64,000 nucleotides of DNA from Roseiconus lacunae (GCF_008312935.1 NZ_VSZO01000009.1:62001-126000), one strand, 5' to 3'; positions 1 to 8,987 are shown, counted from the stretch's first letter. The notes: generated by a model from the sequence alone, not told the origin. Numbers and translations are program-made.

Positions 1-453
1 GCCCATGGAATTGGCGTCTTCAATTTGTTCCTCACCGTGGTCAGGATTCACTCGATCCGGTTGCGGAACAGGAACCGACGGCAAGTCCGAGATCAACGCG
101 GTGAGCATCGCATGACTCTTGGCCGGCAAATCGACCAGCTTTGCCGCGATAGTCGATTCGGTACAGTCGTCTGCCGAAAATCGTATTGGAACGATCGTCC
201 CAGAAGCAGTCTTGAGAATTGCCGACCGACTCTTAGAATCCCCTACAGAAGTCTGCAAAGCGATCAGTCGATCTTGTGGCGATCGGGTTAAATCGATCGT
301 GGCGGTGAATTGATCTTCACTGATCAAGGTCAATTCAAACCGGCAGCCCAACCACAGCACCTCTGCCCAATGGGGTGGTGCTTGGCGAAGCGTCCGTTCT
401 CGTGAATTGAAACGGTGCGGTGATGTTCTAGCGAGATCCTCAGCCGATCCCAT
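1..453 (-). CDS. Partial hypothetical protein, C-terminus beyond the left edge
   Basis: An open reading frame of 151 codons runs leftward from an ATG at 453 and leaves the window without a stop. Its frame is free of stops from about 487 down to 1, while the other two minus frames are interrupted repeatedly. The product is soluble-looking, with no signal peptide or membrane span. The only compositional feature is a Pro- and acid-rich stretch near the edge. I do not recognise the family. No Shine-Dalgarno site is visible, and a TTG a few codons upstream is an alternative start. The call rests on frame openness and ordinary codon use only. Confidence 0.5.
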   Translation of the reverse strand, partial: MGSAEDLARTSPHRFNSRERTLRQAPPHWAEVLWLGCRFELTLISEDQFTATIDLTRSPQDRLIALQTSVGDSKSRSAILKTASGTIVPIRFSADDCTESTIAAKLVDLPAKSHAMLTALISDLPSVPVPQPDRVNPDHGEEQIEDANSMG

Positions 454-590
454 GATGGACAACGATGAAAGGTTGGTCTTGGGGCAGACCTATAACCCTT
501 TGTCGTCGCCGATCGCATCGACGATTGATAGAAATGCGTGAAAGCAGATTCGGGCGTACGATGGCGAAGCGATCGAACGATCTGTACCGC

Positions 591-719
591 TTAGAACTGA
601 TCCGGAGAACCGGTTGAGAACGCGATAACGCCGAGCACCACGTACAGCACCATTCCGAGTGTGATCGATTCGCCGACAGATGTTCGCGTGGGTTGTTGCT
701 GGGCAACCGTGGCTAACAC
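591..719 (-). CDS. Possible small single-span membrane protein (42 aa)
   Basis: A short frame starts at GTG (719) and ends at TAA (591). It encodes a polar N-terminus rich in Gln and Thr, followed by a hydrophobic stretch (about residues 18-36, LGMVLYVVLGVIAF core) and a short polar tail. The amphipathic pattern and clean stop favour a real small membrane protein. However, the start lies inside a dispersed palindromic repeat, there is no ATG, and no Shine-Dalgarno site is visible. It precedes the partial gene at the left edge on the same strand by about 140 nt. No family is recognised. Confidence 0.3.
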   Translation of the reverse strand: MLATVAQQQPTRTSVGESITLGMVLYVVLGVIAFSTGSPDQF

Positions 720-771
720 CAGTCGGCTGATGATTGGATCAGCCGCAGAGCGTTAGCTCGCGGCTAGGTGT
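705..771. repeat. Dispersed palindromic intergenic repeat, copy 1
   Basis: The left arm AACCGTGGCTAACACCAG continues into GTCGGCTGAT. It is followed by an imperfect inverted arm beginning ATCAGCCGCAGAGCGTTAGC. The two arms can fold on each other. The same arms recur in at least eight other gaps of this window. Confidence 0.7.
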
Positions 772-816
772 TCCGATTGGGTTCACCATCAATCGCATCG
801 GCTGATCACTCACAAT

Positions 817-880
817 AACCGTGGCTAACACCAGTCGGCTAATTTCAATATCGAACTGGAACGATGCGTTAGCGAGCCGT
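817..880. repeat. Dispersed palindromic intergenic repeat, copy 2
   Basis: The arm AACCGTGGCTAACACCAG plus TCGGCTAAT is at 817-843. A weaker inverted arm with GCGTTAGC lies at 867-874. The TTA inside that inverted arm is the TAA stop codon of the neighbouring esterase gene, so the repeat overlaps the end of that gene. Confidence 0.6.
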
Positions 881-1822
881 CGAGGTAATGACGCCCAACC
901 GACGGAGCCATTGGTCACAGAGACTTGGCCACTCCGATGCCCCCGGTTTTCCGACCGCCAGCCCCAAGCCATGACGCCCTTCGGGAAACACGTGCATTTC
1001 CGCTGGTACGTTATGATCGATCAACGCGTTGTAGTAGTCGAGTGCATTGCGAGGCGGAACGACGGTGTCCGCTTGAGTGTGAAACAAAAACGTCGGCGGT
1101 GTTTGCTCAGTCACGTGGGCTTCACCTGACGTGTCCGCGATGAGGGATTCTTCCGCATCGGCACCGAGCAGGTTGCGCTGGCTTCCCTGATGCGTGTGTG
1201 GCTTTCCGAATGCAATCACGGGATAGCAAAGGATACTGAAATCGGGACGTGAAGAAACGCGATCGATCGGATCATCCGAATCCGCGTCGACGTCGAAGTA
1301 ACGTGTCGAGACGGTCGCACACAAGTGACCACCGGCGGAAAAACCGATCACGCCGATCCGTTCGGGATCGATGTTCCACTTCGAAGCGTTCGCGCGAACC
1401 GTCTGGATCGCTCGTTGAGCATCGCGAAGCGGAATGGGGTGTCCGTAGCCTTCTCCGTTGTTCCCTTTCCCACGCAATCGGTACGTGCAAATGGCGGAGC
1501 TTACACCGCGGTCTTTAAACCATTCAGCGATCTCGTAACCCTCGTGCCCGATGGCATGACCGCCGTATCCTCCGCCGGGCAGAATCACGATCGCCGCCGT
1601 CGGTTGATCCGCTTCGACAAACGTGCAGGTCAATTCCGGAACGTCGCCTTGACCTTGGAATTTTGATCCAGGAGGCATACCGTCCCACAGCGGCATCTTC
1701 ACTTGTTTGGCCGCGTCGATTTGATCGGATTGTTGCGTCGCAACGTTATCTTGGGCAAGCGCCGTTGCCGACGAAAGTTCAACAAGGAGCGCAAAGATGC
1801 TGAGGGTCAAAAAACATTTCAT
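869..1822 (-). CDS. Secreted alpha/beta-hydrolase, BD-FAE/acetyl-esterase-like
   Basis: 317 aa with a Sec signal peptide (hydrophobic residues 4-22, likely cleavage after ALA). It has the alpha/beta-hydrolase fold seen in planctomycete acetyl-xylan esterase-like and BD-FAE-like enzymes. The oxyanion-hole strand is ILPGGGYGGHA (about 80-90), the nucleophile elbow is GFSAGG with Ser162, and the charge relay is Asp252 (HTQADTVVPP) with His284 (EGRHGLGL). The probable role is hydrolysis of ester groups on polysaccharide or small esters outside the cytoplasm; the exact substrate is inference. The gene stands alone and its stop codon lies inside a palindromic repeat arm. Confidence 0.85.
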   Translation of the reverse strand: MKCFLTLSIFALLVELSSATALAQDNVATQQSDQIDAAKQVKMPLWDGMPPGSKFQGQGDVPELTCTFVEADQPTAAIVILPGGGYGGHAIGHEGYEIAEWFKDRGVSSAICTYRLRGKGNNGEGYGHPIPLRDAQRAIQTVRANASKWNIDPERIGVIGFSAGGHLCATVSTRYFDVDADSDDPIDRVSSRPDFSILCYPVIAFGKPHTHQGSQRNLLGADAEESLIADTSGEAHVTEQTPPTFLFHTQADTVVPPRNALDYYNALIDHNVPAEMHVFPEGRHGLGLAVGKPGASEWPSLCDQWLRRLGVITSTAR

Positions 1823-1959
1823 GGGTGGGGAACCTAGGTGGTAACGAGTTGTCTGACCGTCACAGTCTAGCCGGTCATGCCTGCGTTTGTCCGCACCCCA
1901 TTTCGGTTACCCTATTGCCGCCGGAGAAACGATCTCGCCTGAGTTCCAGGGCCCCTGTT

Positions 1960-2532
1960 TTAAGAATCCTGCAGTAGCAATGAGAGATAGCTTCGCATTT
2001 CGGCATGCACAAATCCCAGTTCGCCGGCGAGCCGTTGAATTTGTTCGCCCGCTTCGGCGAGTCCATCCGAATCGCCGTCATCGATCAAAAGCTCGATCTC
2101 CGCATAGGTACCAACTTGATCCACTCGATCGACCGTCACCGTGAAGGATGATCGCGGCGATGGTTCTTCGAAGCGGAATGTTTGACGTTGTTTTCGAACC
2201 GTCGCAACCGGTTCAAACCCTAGCGATTCGAACAGCGTTTGCATCTGCATTCCGTCAGCATCACCGGGGGCCAAGCACCATTCGATTTCCTTTCTCGCTT
2301 TCAGTCCGATCGCGGCGACATCAAGCTTAGGCCCCTTGTAAGTCACCGATGCTATCCCGTTGACTCGTCGCACTCGCAGTGCTTCTTTGGTCTGTACGAA
2401 ATCCCGACACGGGTGACGCAAATACGTGTCCGCATGGGATTCGGTCGGTCCGCCCGATGCGCCTAACCGAACCAATCGCTGCTTCACCACTTCGGGATCG
2501 TCAATTCGGAACTTAGTCTCTACTTCAAGCAT
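1960..2532 (-). CDS. CYTH-domain protein (class IV adenylate cyclase / triphosphatase-like)
   Basis: 190 aa. The N-terminal MLEVETKFRI carries the ExExK signature of CYTH tunnel enzymes. Further basic and acidic strand motifs follow: LRVRRVNG (about 51-58), YKGPK (about 64-68), KARKEIEW (about 78-85) and EIELLIDDG (about 145-153). The family binds triphosphate-containing substrates with divalent metal; members are class IV adenylate cyclases or thiamine or inorganic triphosphatases. Sequence alone does not separate these. The gene ends 6 nt from the next minus-strand gene upstream of it, suggesting cotranscription with 2539-3633. Confidence 0.85.
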   Translation of the reverse strand: MLEVETKFRIDDPEVVKQRLVRLGASGGPTESHADTYLRHPCRDFVQTKEALRVRRVNGIASVTYKGPKLDVAAIGLKARKEIEWCLAPGDADGMQMQTLFESLGFEPVATVRKQRQTFRFEEPSPRSSFTVTVDRVDQVGTYAEIELLIDDGDSDGLAEAGEQIQRLAGELGFVHAEMRSYLSLLLQDS

Positions 2533-2538
2533 GCGAGG

Positions 2539-3633
2539 TTACTTCCCAACTCTTTCGTCAAGAATGTTGCGGATCAGATGGGCTACCTTCACATCACGCT
2601 CTTCCCGATCGCGTAGATGGGCACGCAGACAGTCGCAGACTCGGGGGTCATCAATCTTTGAAAGCTTCACGACGGCAGCCAAGCGAACCAGGCGACTCGG
2701 ATTTGCCAGTTCTTCGTAGCATTGGCGAATCTGATCGCCGCGAACGTCTTGTTCTCTTTGACTTGATTGCGTGTCGTTCTCATTGTCGTTTGGCGATGTC
2801 GCAACGGTCGGTCGAACCAGTCGCGGTTGACTAGCGTGGTGTCGCGACGCAGCCACATCATTCCCAGACGCTTGTCGGAGTACAACGTCCGATGAAGCGG
2901 CATGGTCGAGTGACGCGACTTGCTTTCGATAAATCGTGGGTGTGGTCGACGAAGTCGGCGGCCAATCGGTCCAACTCGAATCGGTTTGACTGATCATCGA
3001 TGATTGTGGATGCGATTCGCGGACCGTCCGCACCACTTCGGACGGACGCATGTCATGGTCAAGCACCATCGCGATCGCTTCGATCGCCGATTTCCGTGAC
3101 TTCAGAAGTTCGTCGTTCAATCCCTCTGGTGACTCAATCAAGTCCTCAAAGACTGCCTGGGCAATCGTCCGAGCGTGTTTCTGAACGTGTACCGGCATGT
3201 TCTCGCGACTACTTAGCGCCTCGGTCAAGTGTCGCGCAAGTTCGCTTCTTTGCCGCACTTGTATGTCCGTCGGTACCGTCGTCCAGCCGACGTTCAATTC
3301 GAACAGCCGTTCGGATGCCAAGGTCGATAGTGCGGTGTCATCGCTACACATTGCCTTGACCAGCAATTCCGCTTTGTCAGAATCGCTTTCCAGCGTTTCG
3401 ATTTTTTGTAATGGATCGGTCGATGCAGCTTGGCCGCCGTCATCGAGGAATTGTTTCAAGTCATCGAGCTGCAATTTTCGCAGCCGCCGCTGGCCGTAAC
3501 TGACGACGCCAAACATCACGACCGCGATCACCAACCATTTTAAGGTCGAAACGAACGTCGCACGCGAACGCCGGCCTTCATCGGCAAACGGAGAAAATGG
3601 ATTGGGCATCCGATCCAAGTCGCGATCATCCAT
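2539..3633 (-). CDS. Membrane-anchored protein with C-terminal HEAT-like helices, unknown function
   Basis: 364 aa from the ATG at 3633; a TTG two codons upstream is an alternative. A short cytoplasmic N-terminus is followed by one membrane span (about 29-46, LKWLVIAVVMFGVVSYG). A long Ser/Thr/Gln-rich linker leads to a C-terminal helical segment of about 65 residues (NPSRLVRLAAVVKLSKIDD). That segment resembles a HEAT repeat pair, often a protein-binding module. It is 6 nt upstream of the CYTH gene and likely in the same transcript. Function is unknown. The downstream half is low-complexity enough that distant homology would be hard to see. Confidence 0.7.
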   Translation of the reverse strand: MDDRDLDRMPNPFSPFADEGRRSRATFVSTLKWLVIAVVMFGVVSYGQRRLRKLQLDDLKQFLDDGGQAASTDPLQKIETLESDSDKAELLVKAMCSDDTALSTLASERLFELNVGWTTVPTDIQVRQRSELARHLTEALSSRENMPVHVQKHARTIAQAVFEDLIESPEGLNDELLKSRKSAIEAIAMVLDHDMRPSEVVRTVRESHPQSSMISQTDSSWTDWPPTSSTTPTIYRKQVASLDHAASSDVVLRQASGNDVAASRHHASQPRLVRPTVATSPNDNENDTQSSQREQDVRGDQIRQCYEELANPSRLVRLAAVVKLSKIDDPRVCDCLRAHLRDREERDVKVAHLIRNILDERVGK

Positions 3634-3755
3634 GGTCAATCAGTGCTGTGGGTGAAGACAAATTGCAGATCGAGCATCTTCGCCAAGTCGACGATTTGAC
3701 CGCAAGATCAGCTGATTTGCTGTCAAAACCGCTCGGGCTTCGTCGACATTCGAAA

Positions 3756-5291
3756 TTAGGGGACGACACGCAACTCTTTCACCTTAGCTTCGTAGGCCTT
3801 GCGGTCTGTTTCCCACTGCCGTCGCATTTCCGCCGGTAGATCGCCCCCCGACAGTGCATCGGAAATCGCACCGGGAAGCGTCGTCAGCTGACCCGCCATC
3901 TGCTGTTCGGCGACGAACAACACTTCACCGCGAGCATTGACTAGCACCACCGCAGGATATTGCTGAAATTCACTTAGGACCGTCGGGGCCGAAACGATGA
4001 ACCATTCTGATCGATCGATTCCAATTTGACGCAGTTGTCTCGCGCGTTCTTGTCCGGCGACAACTACCGGACGCACCTTCGCTCTTAAGGCATCGTTAAG
4101 ATTCGCCAATTGTAACGAGGCGAAACTGATCAACTGCATGTCGTCGGTCACATCGCTAGCGGACGACGGGTCTGTCATCACGAACAGCGTGAACGATCGA
4201 TCGACACCTCGCTGAGTCACGTCAACCTGATCAGAGATATCTCGAACTCGGAACGTAGCAAGCTTTGATCCCAACAACCGATGTGGTGGCCGAGGCGGTA
4301 GCGGCAACAAGGCTCGAAGGTATGTCGGTCGCTGGGGAAAGTCCTGCTTCGGCGAAGAGGGAAAACTTGCTGCGTCAGGTGCGAACGTAGCCCCTTCGAG
4401 TACCAGCTCTAACGATTCGAATTCATAGCCTCCGACGGTCACACTCGTTTCTGCCACCGAGGTCGGCAATTCAACTAACTTCATGATTGAACGTCTCCGA
4501 TCGATCCAAAATCGATACTGCTCGCCGTCGACTTCCGCCAGAACGACGACACAGGGGACGTCTCGAAGCATACGAATGCCGACGTATTCGATCCGTTCGG
4601 CTTGCTTACCACGAAACAGATTTGCCATCGGGTCGGCTTCCAGCAACCACTCCAATTGGGGCGGAGGCCCACCCAACCCGGCTTTCATTTTCGCAGTTAA
4701 AATGGGGTCGCGAAGCAATCGATCCAGGCTTGGCCGCCGTACGTTCGACGTTGCGTCATGAAGCGATCCGCCGACGACAACCTGTTGATCGTGCAATGAT
4801 GTGTTCGGGTCGGCAATCCAGCCGAATGTTTGGGAGCCGTCGGACCAGAGCCGCGCGTCGTAGGCTGCCAAATCCAGCTTCGCACCTTGAAGGTGAACGC
4901 TCATCGGCGCGGTTTCCTCGCTGCCTTTTCCGTCACGCGTGACCACCATCCGGACATAGCCGCGATCTTGATAGGCATTCTCGCTACGGTAGCGGCTGAT
5001 CACCTGCTCCAAAAAATCGGCGGCCGGTATCGCCGGCAGGGTGACCTGAGGTCGATTTTTTGCCGCCAAAACGTCTTCATCAGCTCGGTCTTTCCCGCCA
5101 CATCCGATCACGCCCAGCAGCAATGCCAGCACGACGAGTTCGCTTGCCGTTAGTCGCCTGGCAAACGATGCAGTGAGGCCTTTGGAAACCCCAGCCGAAG
5201 CAATCGCGCGAACCGCCGGAGCGGGAAATTCAGTCAGGCATCGATCGGATCCTTCGTCGCTGCGGGATCGCCAAAGGCTGCGTTGGAGCAT
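3756..5291 (-). CDS. Putative lipoprotein with LolA-like and thioredoxin-like parts
   Basis: 511 aa. The only available start (ATG 5291) gives a long N-terminal extension before a lipobox at LLLGVIGCGG (Cys about 63), so the protein is predicted to be lipidated at the cytoplasmic or outer membrane. Residues of about 95-330 form alternating strands (FRGKQAERIEYVGIRML and YRFWIDRRRSIMKLV) like the LolA/LppX-type half barrel of planctomycete lipoproteins. The C-terminal 130 residues (AVVLVNARGEVLFVAEQQM) look like a thioredoxin fold without a CxxC pair. Both domain assignments are inference from pattern. Confidence 0.65.
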   Translation of the reverse strand: MLQRSLWRSRSDEGSDRCLTEFPAPAVRAIASAGVSKGLTASFARRLTASELVVLALLLGVIGCGGKDRADEDVLAAKNRPQVTLPAIPAADFLEQVISRYRSENAYQDRGYVRMVVTRDGKGSEETAPMSVHLQGAKLDLAAYDARLWSDGSQTFGWIADPNTSLHDQQVVVGGSLHDATSNVRRPSLDRLLRDPILTAKMKAGLGGPPPQLEWLLEADPMANLFRGKQAERIEYVGIRMLRDVPCVVVLAEVDGEQYRFWIDRRRSIMKLVELPTSVAETSVTVGGYEFESLELVLEGATFAPDAASFPSSPKQDFPQRPTYLRALLPLPPRPPHRLLGSKLATFRVRDISDQVDVTQRGVDRSFTLFVMTDPSSASDVTDDMQLISFASLQLANLNDALRAKVRPVVVAGQERARQLRQIGIDRSEWFIVSAPTVLSEFQQYPAVVLVNARGEVLFVAEQQMAGQLTTLPGAISDALSGGDLPAEMRRQWETDRKAYEAKVKELRVVP

Positions 5292-5461
5292 TGGAGTTGT
5301 CTATCGGGATGCGGATGAACGGAAATAGTGATACCAAATGTTTGGGATTGGACGCGAGGCGGTTGCGTTTTGCGATCGGAGTCGACATAACCGCGCCCGT
5401 AGGATTTCCAATCGCCACGTCCGTCACGTTTCATCTCTCCTCGCTGACCGCCAAGGATTCA

Positions 5462-6652
5462 ATGCTGCATTTTTCCGTCCAAGAAGCCCAACTTTCGTCG
5501 AGCGAGATTTGGGAATCCAAACGACCGCTCGGCGACGCTCCCGCGATCGCCACGGAATCAGAAATTGCCGGCCGAACGAAAGCCGCACTGGCATCTCCAC
5601 TTGATTTTCCAGCGTTGTCGGATGCGGTGGTTCCTGGCGACCGAGTCGCCTTGGCGGTGGACCCCAATGTCCCTTCGATCGACAAGGTGGTCGCCGGCGT
5701 CCTTTCTGCAATCCGGAATACCGAAGCGGGCGAGATCGACGTTGTGCTGTGGGACGAAGCAAACTCGCAAACCATCGACTCGATCAAAGCCGCCGCGCCG
5801 GGTTGCCAAGTGGTAATTCATCAATGTGACTCACGTGCCGAGCTCAGTTACCTTGCGGCCGATGCGGCGGCCGACCCCATTTATTTGAACCGTCACCTTG
5901 TCGAAGCAGACTTGGTCCTGCCGATCATCGCCGTCCGCTCAGGCGACCAATCGGAATCGGATGTTACCGGCATCTTTCCTATGTTGACCGATTCGGCGAC
6001 GCGGCATCGGGCGATCAAGCAGTGCATCGACGGTGAACCGGCGCGACAAATGCAAACCGGTAATCGCATCGACAAAGAAATTCCGTGGGTGTTGGGCGTC
6101 CAACTGGTTTGTGCCGTCCGAGTGAACGACGAAGGCCAATTTCACGACGTGATCGCTGGCACGATTGAATCGATCGAACGACAGGTCGCACAAGTCGCCC
6201 CCCCGACACAAGCAGACTTGGTCATCGCTTCGCTTGACGGCAATCCTCAACAACAAACATGGGACAACGTCCTGCGTGCGTTACGGACCGCCACTCGGAT
6301 CGCCGACTCGGACGCAACGATCGTTTTATGGACCGAACTGTCTACCGCGCCCGACGGCTTGCTGTTGGCGATTGATCAAGATTCGTTTGATGAAGAATCG
6401 GCACAAGCTGAATCGGACGAAGCCGCGGGACTTGACCAAGACGGGCTACCGACCTGGAACCGTTTCGGAGCCTACGCAAGATTGATCCGCCCGTTGCTCC
6501 AAAATCATCGCGTGCTCCTTTACAGTCGACTTGATTCCGAAGATGTCGAGCGAATGGGCCTTGGAGTCATCGATTCGGTCTCGCAACTCGCAACCCTTTC
6601 GCGCGGTTTCTCCAGTTGTGGAATCGTCCGATCGGCCGGTTACACGGTCTAG
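5462..6652 (+). CDS. LarA N-terminal-like (DUF2088) protein
   Basis: 396 aa from ATG 5462; the frame is open upstream to 5291, but the conserved region begins just after this ATG. The N-terminal part carries the lactate-racemase N-domain pattern, with VVPGDRVALAVDPNVPSI (about 58-75) and LVEADLVLPIIAVRSGD (about 149-165). LarA binds a nickel-pincer nucleotide; no nickel-ligand His cluster typical of active LarA is evident here, so racemase activity is not claimed. The C-terminal half is divergent. It is divergently oriented to the lipoprotein gene at 3756-5291, with about 170 nt between the starts. Confidence 0.75.
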   Translation: MLHFSVQEAQLSSSEIWESKRPLGDAPAIATESEIAGRTKAALASPLDFPALSDAVVPGDRVALAVDPNVPSIDKVVAGVLSAIRNTEAGEIDVVLWDEANSQTIDSIKAAAPGCQVVIHQCDSRAELSYLAADAAADPIYLNRHLVEADLVLPIIAVRSGDQSESDVTGIFPMLTDSATRHRAIKQCIDGEPARQMQTGNRIDKEIPWVLGVQLVCAVRVNDEGQFHDVIAGTIESIERQVAQVAPPTQADLVIASLDGNPQQQTWDNVLRALRTATRIADSDATIVLWTELSTAPDGLLLAIDQDSFDEESAQAESDEAAGLDQDGLPTWNRFGAYARLIRPLLQNHRVLLYSRLDSEDVERMGLGVIDSVSQLATLSRGFSSCGIVRSAGYTV

Positions 6653-6928
6653 GACGATGGCTCGCTACCCACTATCTTTGGTGGCGACATTCCACTGAAC
6701 TTCGCGACTTGAACGTCTCGCCGGCTTCGTTCCATCACGAACGGATCAATCCCCGTCGGCTGCAATGGCCAGGGTCTGAGATCGCACTCGACCTTGGACG
6801 AAGCATTCGGCGCGGCCATGACGGGCGACATCACCATCGATGAACGTTCCCCTATTACTTGCGGCCTTGTTGTGACCCGCGTCACAAACCATCTCGCCGT
6901 GTGTTCCGCCCCGCCACACCCGATCGTC

Positions 6929-7462
6929 ATGACGACCGCAATCGAAAACACGTTTCTGTTTTGCCCGCGCTGTGGGGCCTCTCATCCCCACCCCGGAAAG
7001 ATCCCGTTTCGCTGCCCCAAATGCGAATTTACACTGTTCTTTGGCCCCGTCGCTGCCGTCGGAGGATTGGTAGTGGATGATCACGAGCGACTACTGCTCG
7101 TTCGCCGAGCTCGCGACCCCGGAAAAGGACTATGGGGATTACCGGGCGGGTTTGTCGACGCGGGGGAAACAATCGAAGAAGCGTTGTCGCGTGAAATCGA
7201 CGAGGAAACCGAACTACAAATCACGGCGACGGAACTGCTGATGACGTTCCCGAACCAATACAACTACAAAGGCGTCGTCTCGCAGGTGATTGACCTGTTC
7301 TACATTTGTCGCGTTGCCGATTCGTCCAAAGTGACACTGGAGCCGAGCGAATTGGATGATTTCGTTTGGACGGTCCCAGGAGCAGATTACCTTGACGAGA
7401 TGGCATTCGATTCCAATCGACGAGCCGTCCAACGCTGGCTTGAGCAACGGGGTACGGCGTGA
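6929..7462 (+). CDS. Zinc-ribbon NUDIX hydrolase
   Basis: 177 aa from ATG 6929, chosen because the conserved sequence starts there; the frame is open further upstream. An N-terminal zinc ribbon has Cys12/Cys15 and Cys29/Cys32 (FCPRCG, FRCPKC). It is followed by a complete Nudix box (about 73-96, GGFVDAGETIEEALSREIDE then ETEL). The family hydrolyses nucleoside diphosphate derivatives; with a zinc ribbon, NADH pyrophosphatase-like or RNA-related substrates are possible, but the substrate is not determinable here. Its stop overlaps the GTG start of mqnB by 4 nt, so the two are translationally coupled. Confidence 0.9.
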   Translation: MTTAIENTFLFCPRCGASHPHPGKIPFRCPKCEFTLFFGPVAAVGGLVVDDHERLLLVRRARDPGKGLWGLPGGFVDAGETIEEALSREIDEETELQITATELLMTFPNQYNYKGVVSQVIDLFYICRVADSSKVTLEPSELDDFVWTVPGADYLDEMAFDSNRRAVQRWLEQRGTA

Positions 7463-8100
7463 AAACGCTTTTGCTGATCCCGACTAAGCCGGAACGAGAC
7501 GCCATAACCGCGACGTTCAAGCCACGACGAAGTGACTGGATCATCGAAACACTGGGTTTCGGTGTCATTGCCGCTTCGGTTTGCGCCACCGAATTGCTGG
7601 ACCTGCACCAGCCCGATCGCGTCATTGTCGCCGGAATCGCAGGGCTCTATCGGTCCGATACGGATCACAAAATTGGCGATGCAGCCTGGTTTGACTCGGT
7701 TGCCATTGATGGGATAGGCGTCGGTGAAGCGGCGACCTATCAGGCCGCCGAAGAACTTGGCTGGGCTTGGTTCCAACCGGACGCACCGGCGTCATCGTCA
7801 CTCACGATACCCCGTCCTGACTTCAACCATGACCATCAAGGCACCACTCAATTAGTGACCGTTTGCTCGGCGTCGGCGACGCTGCATGAAGCCGCCGCTC
7901 GCCGGTTGCGTTTTCCAAACGCCGTCGGTGAAGACATGGAATCCTTTGCGGTCGCCTTTGCCTGCCAGCGCAGAGAAATTGCGGTTCACGTGATTCGTGG
8001 GTTCTCCAACCTGACCGGTGATCGCGATAAGTCCCACTGGCGAATCGGTCCGGCGCTTCATTCAGTCGCCGATCGACTCAGTCGCCTTTCCAACCTTTGA
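7459..8100 (+). CDS. mqnB: Futalosine hydrolase MqnB
   Basis: 213 aa starting at GTG 7459. It has the nucleoside-phosphorylase-like fold of futalosine hydrolase: VIVAGIAGLY (about 54-63), the acidic GDAAWFDSVAIDG strand, and a C-terminal GEDMESFAVAFAC motif holding the ribose-binding Met-Glu and a catalytic Asp in RGFSNLTGDRD. It cleaves futalosine to dehypoxanthine futalosine plus hypoxanthine in the futalosine pathway of menaquinone synthesis. It sits between a NUDIX gene (4-nt overlap) and mqnD (11-nt gap), which supports the call strongly. Confidence 0.92.
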   Translation: MKTLLLIPTKPERDAITATFKPRRSDWIIETLGFGVIAASVCATELLDLHQPDRVIVAGIAGLYRSDTDHKIGDAAWFDSVAIDGIGVGEAATYQAAEELGWAWFQPDAPASSSLTIPRPDFNHDHQGTTQLVTVCSASATLHEAAARRLRFPNAVGEDMESFAVAFACQRREIAVHVIRGFSNLTGDRDKSHWRIGPALHSVADRLSRLSNL

Positions 8101-8111
8101 TCCACCGTCTC

Positions 8112-8987
8112 ATGAACACACCGATTCGACTTGGAATTTCAACTTGCCCCAACGATACGTTTGCCTTTCATGCCATCTTGGAGCAAAAGGTGGATCACAG
8201 GGGACTCGAATTCGAAATCGAATTGCTCGACATTCAACAACTCAACGATCGCTTGTTTGCTGGGGATTTCGACGTTGCCAAGTGCAGCTTCCACGCGGCG
8301 TTACTGCTCGCCGAACAAATGACGGTGCTGCCGAGCGGATCGGCACTCGGGTTCGGTGTTGGCCCTTTACTTTTATCAGCTCATACGGGCAAGCACGGCC
8401 CGACGACATCGCCCGATGCGGCTCCTACACCGGAAACGCCCGGGATGCTAACGCTTTGCCCCGGACAACAGACAACGGCGACGATGCTTCTGAAGCTGTT
8501 CTACCCGGCGGCATCAAAGCTCGAGCAGGTTGTTTTTTCCGACATCATGCCGAAACTACAAAACGCGACGGCCGACTTCGGAGTCTGCATTCACGAGGGC
8601 AGATTCACCTGGCAGGAACAGGGCCTCGCGCTCGTCGAAGATCTAGGCGCCCGCTGGGAGTCTGAAACCAAGGCCCCCTTGCCGCTCGGCGGATTGGTCG
8701 CGAACAAGACGCTTCCATCGGACGTTTTACGAAACGTTCAAGCAACGGTTCGAGATTCGTTGCTGTACGCCCGCACAAATCCGGATCGTGCCATTCCGAC
8801 GATGCGAAAGTACGCCCAGGAATTCGATGATGACGTACTGATGAAACACGTGGATCTGTACGTCAACGACTGGACGGTCGACCTGGGAGAAGTTGGCCGC
8901 AATGCCCTGGATGAATTGAATCGACGTGCCGTCACCGCCGGCCTGATCGCCTCATCGGCACCACGTTTGGACATCCTGCCCGGTTGA
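8112..8987 (+). CDS. mqnD: 1,4-dihydroxy-6-naphthoate synthase MqnD
   Basis: 291 aa from ATG 8112; a TTG at 8097 overlapping the mqnB stop is an alternative. The periplasmic-binding-protein-like fold of MqnD is clear from the N-terminal IRLGISTCPNDTFAFHAI (about 5-22), FDVAKCSFHAALLL (about 54-67) and PLPLGGLVANK (about 190-200). The enzyme converts cyclic dehypoxanthine futalosine to 1,4-dihydroxy-6-naphthoate. Other futalosine genes (mqnA, mqnC, mqnE) are not in this window. It is the last gene of the nudix-mqnB-mqnD unit. Confidence 0.93.
   Translation: MNTPIRLGISTCPNDTFAFHAILEQKVDHRGLEFEIELLDIQQLNDRLFAGDFDVAKCSFHAALLLAEQMTVLPSGSALGFGVGPLLLSAHTGKHGPTTSPDAAPTPETPGMLTLCPGQQTTATMLLKLFYPAASKLEQVVFSDIMPKLQNATADFGVCIHEGRFTWQEQGLALVEDLGARWESETKAPLPLGGLVANKTLPSDVLRNVQATVRDSLLYARTNPDRAIPTMRKYAQEFDDDVLMKHVDLYVNDWTVDLGEVGRNALDELNRRAVTAGLIASSAPRLDILPG

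Noticed and set aside
440-706. 88-codon minus-strand frame overlapping the start of the left-edge gene
   Set aside because: Its composition is Arg/Ser-rich with no hydrophobic or domain pattern, and it overlaps both the better partial gene and the small membrane frame.
8018-8665. 215-codon plus frame over mqnB/mqnD
   Set aside because: It is an out-of-frame shadow: the mqnB and mqnD products in the correct frames are clearly recognisable over the same bases.
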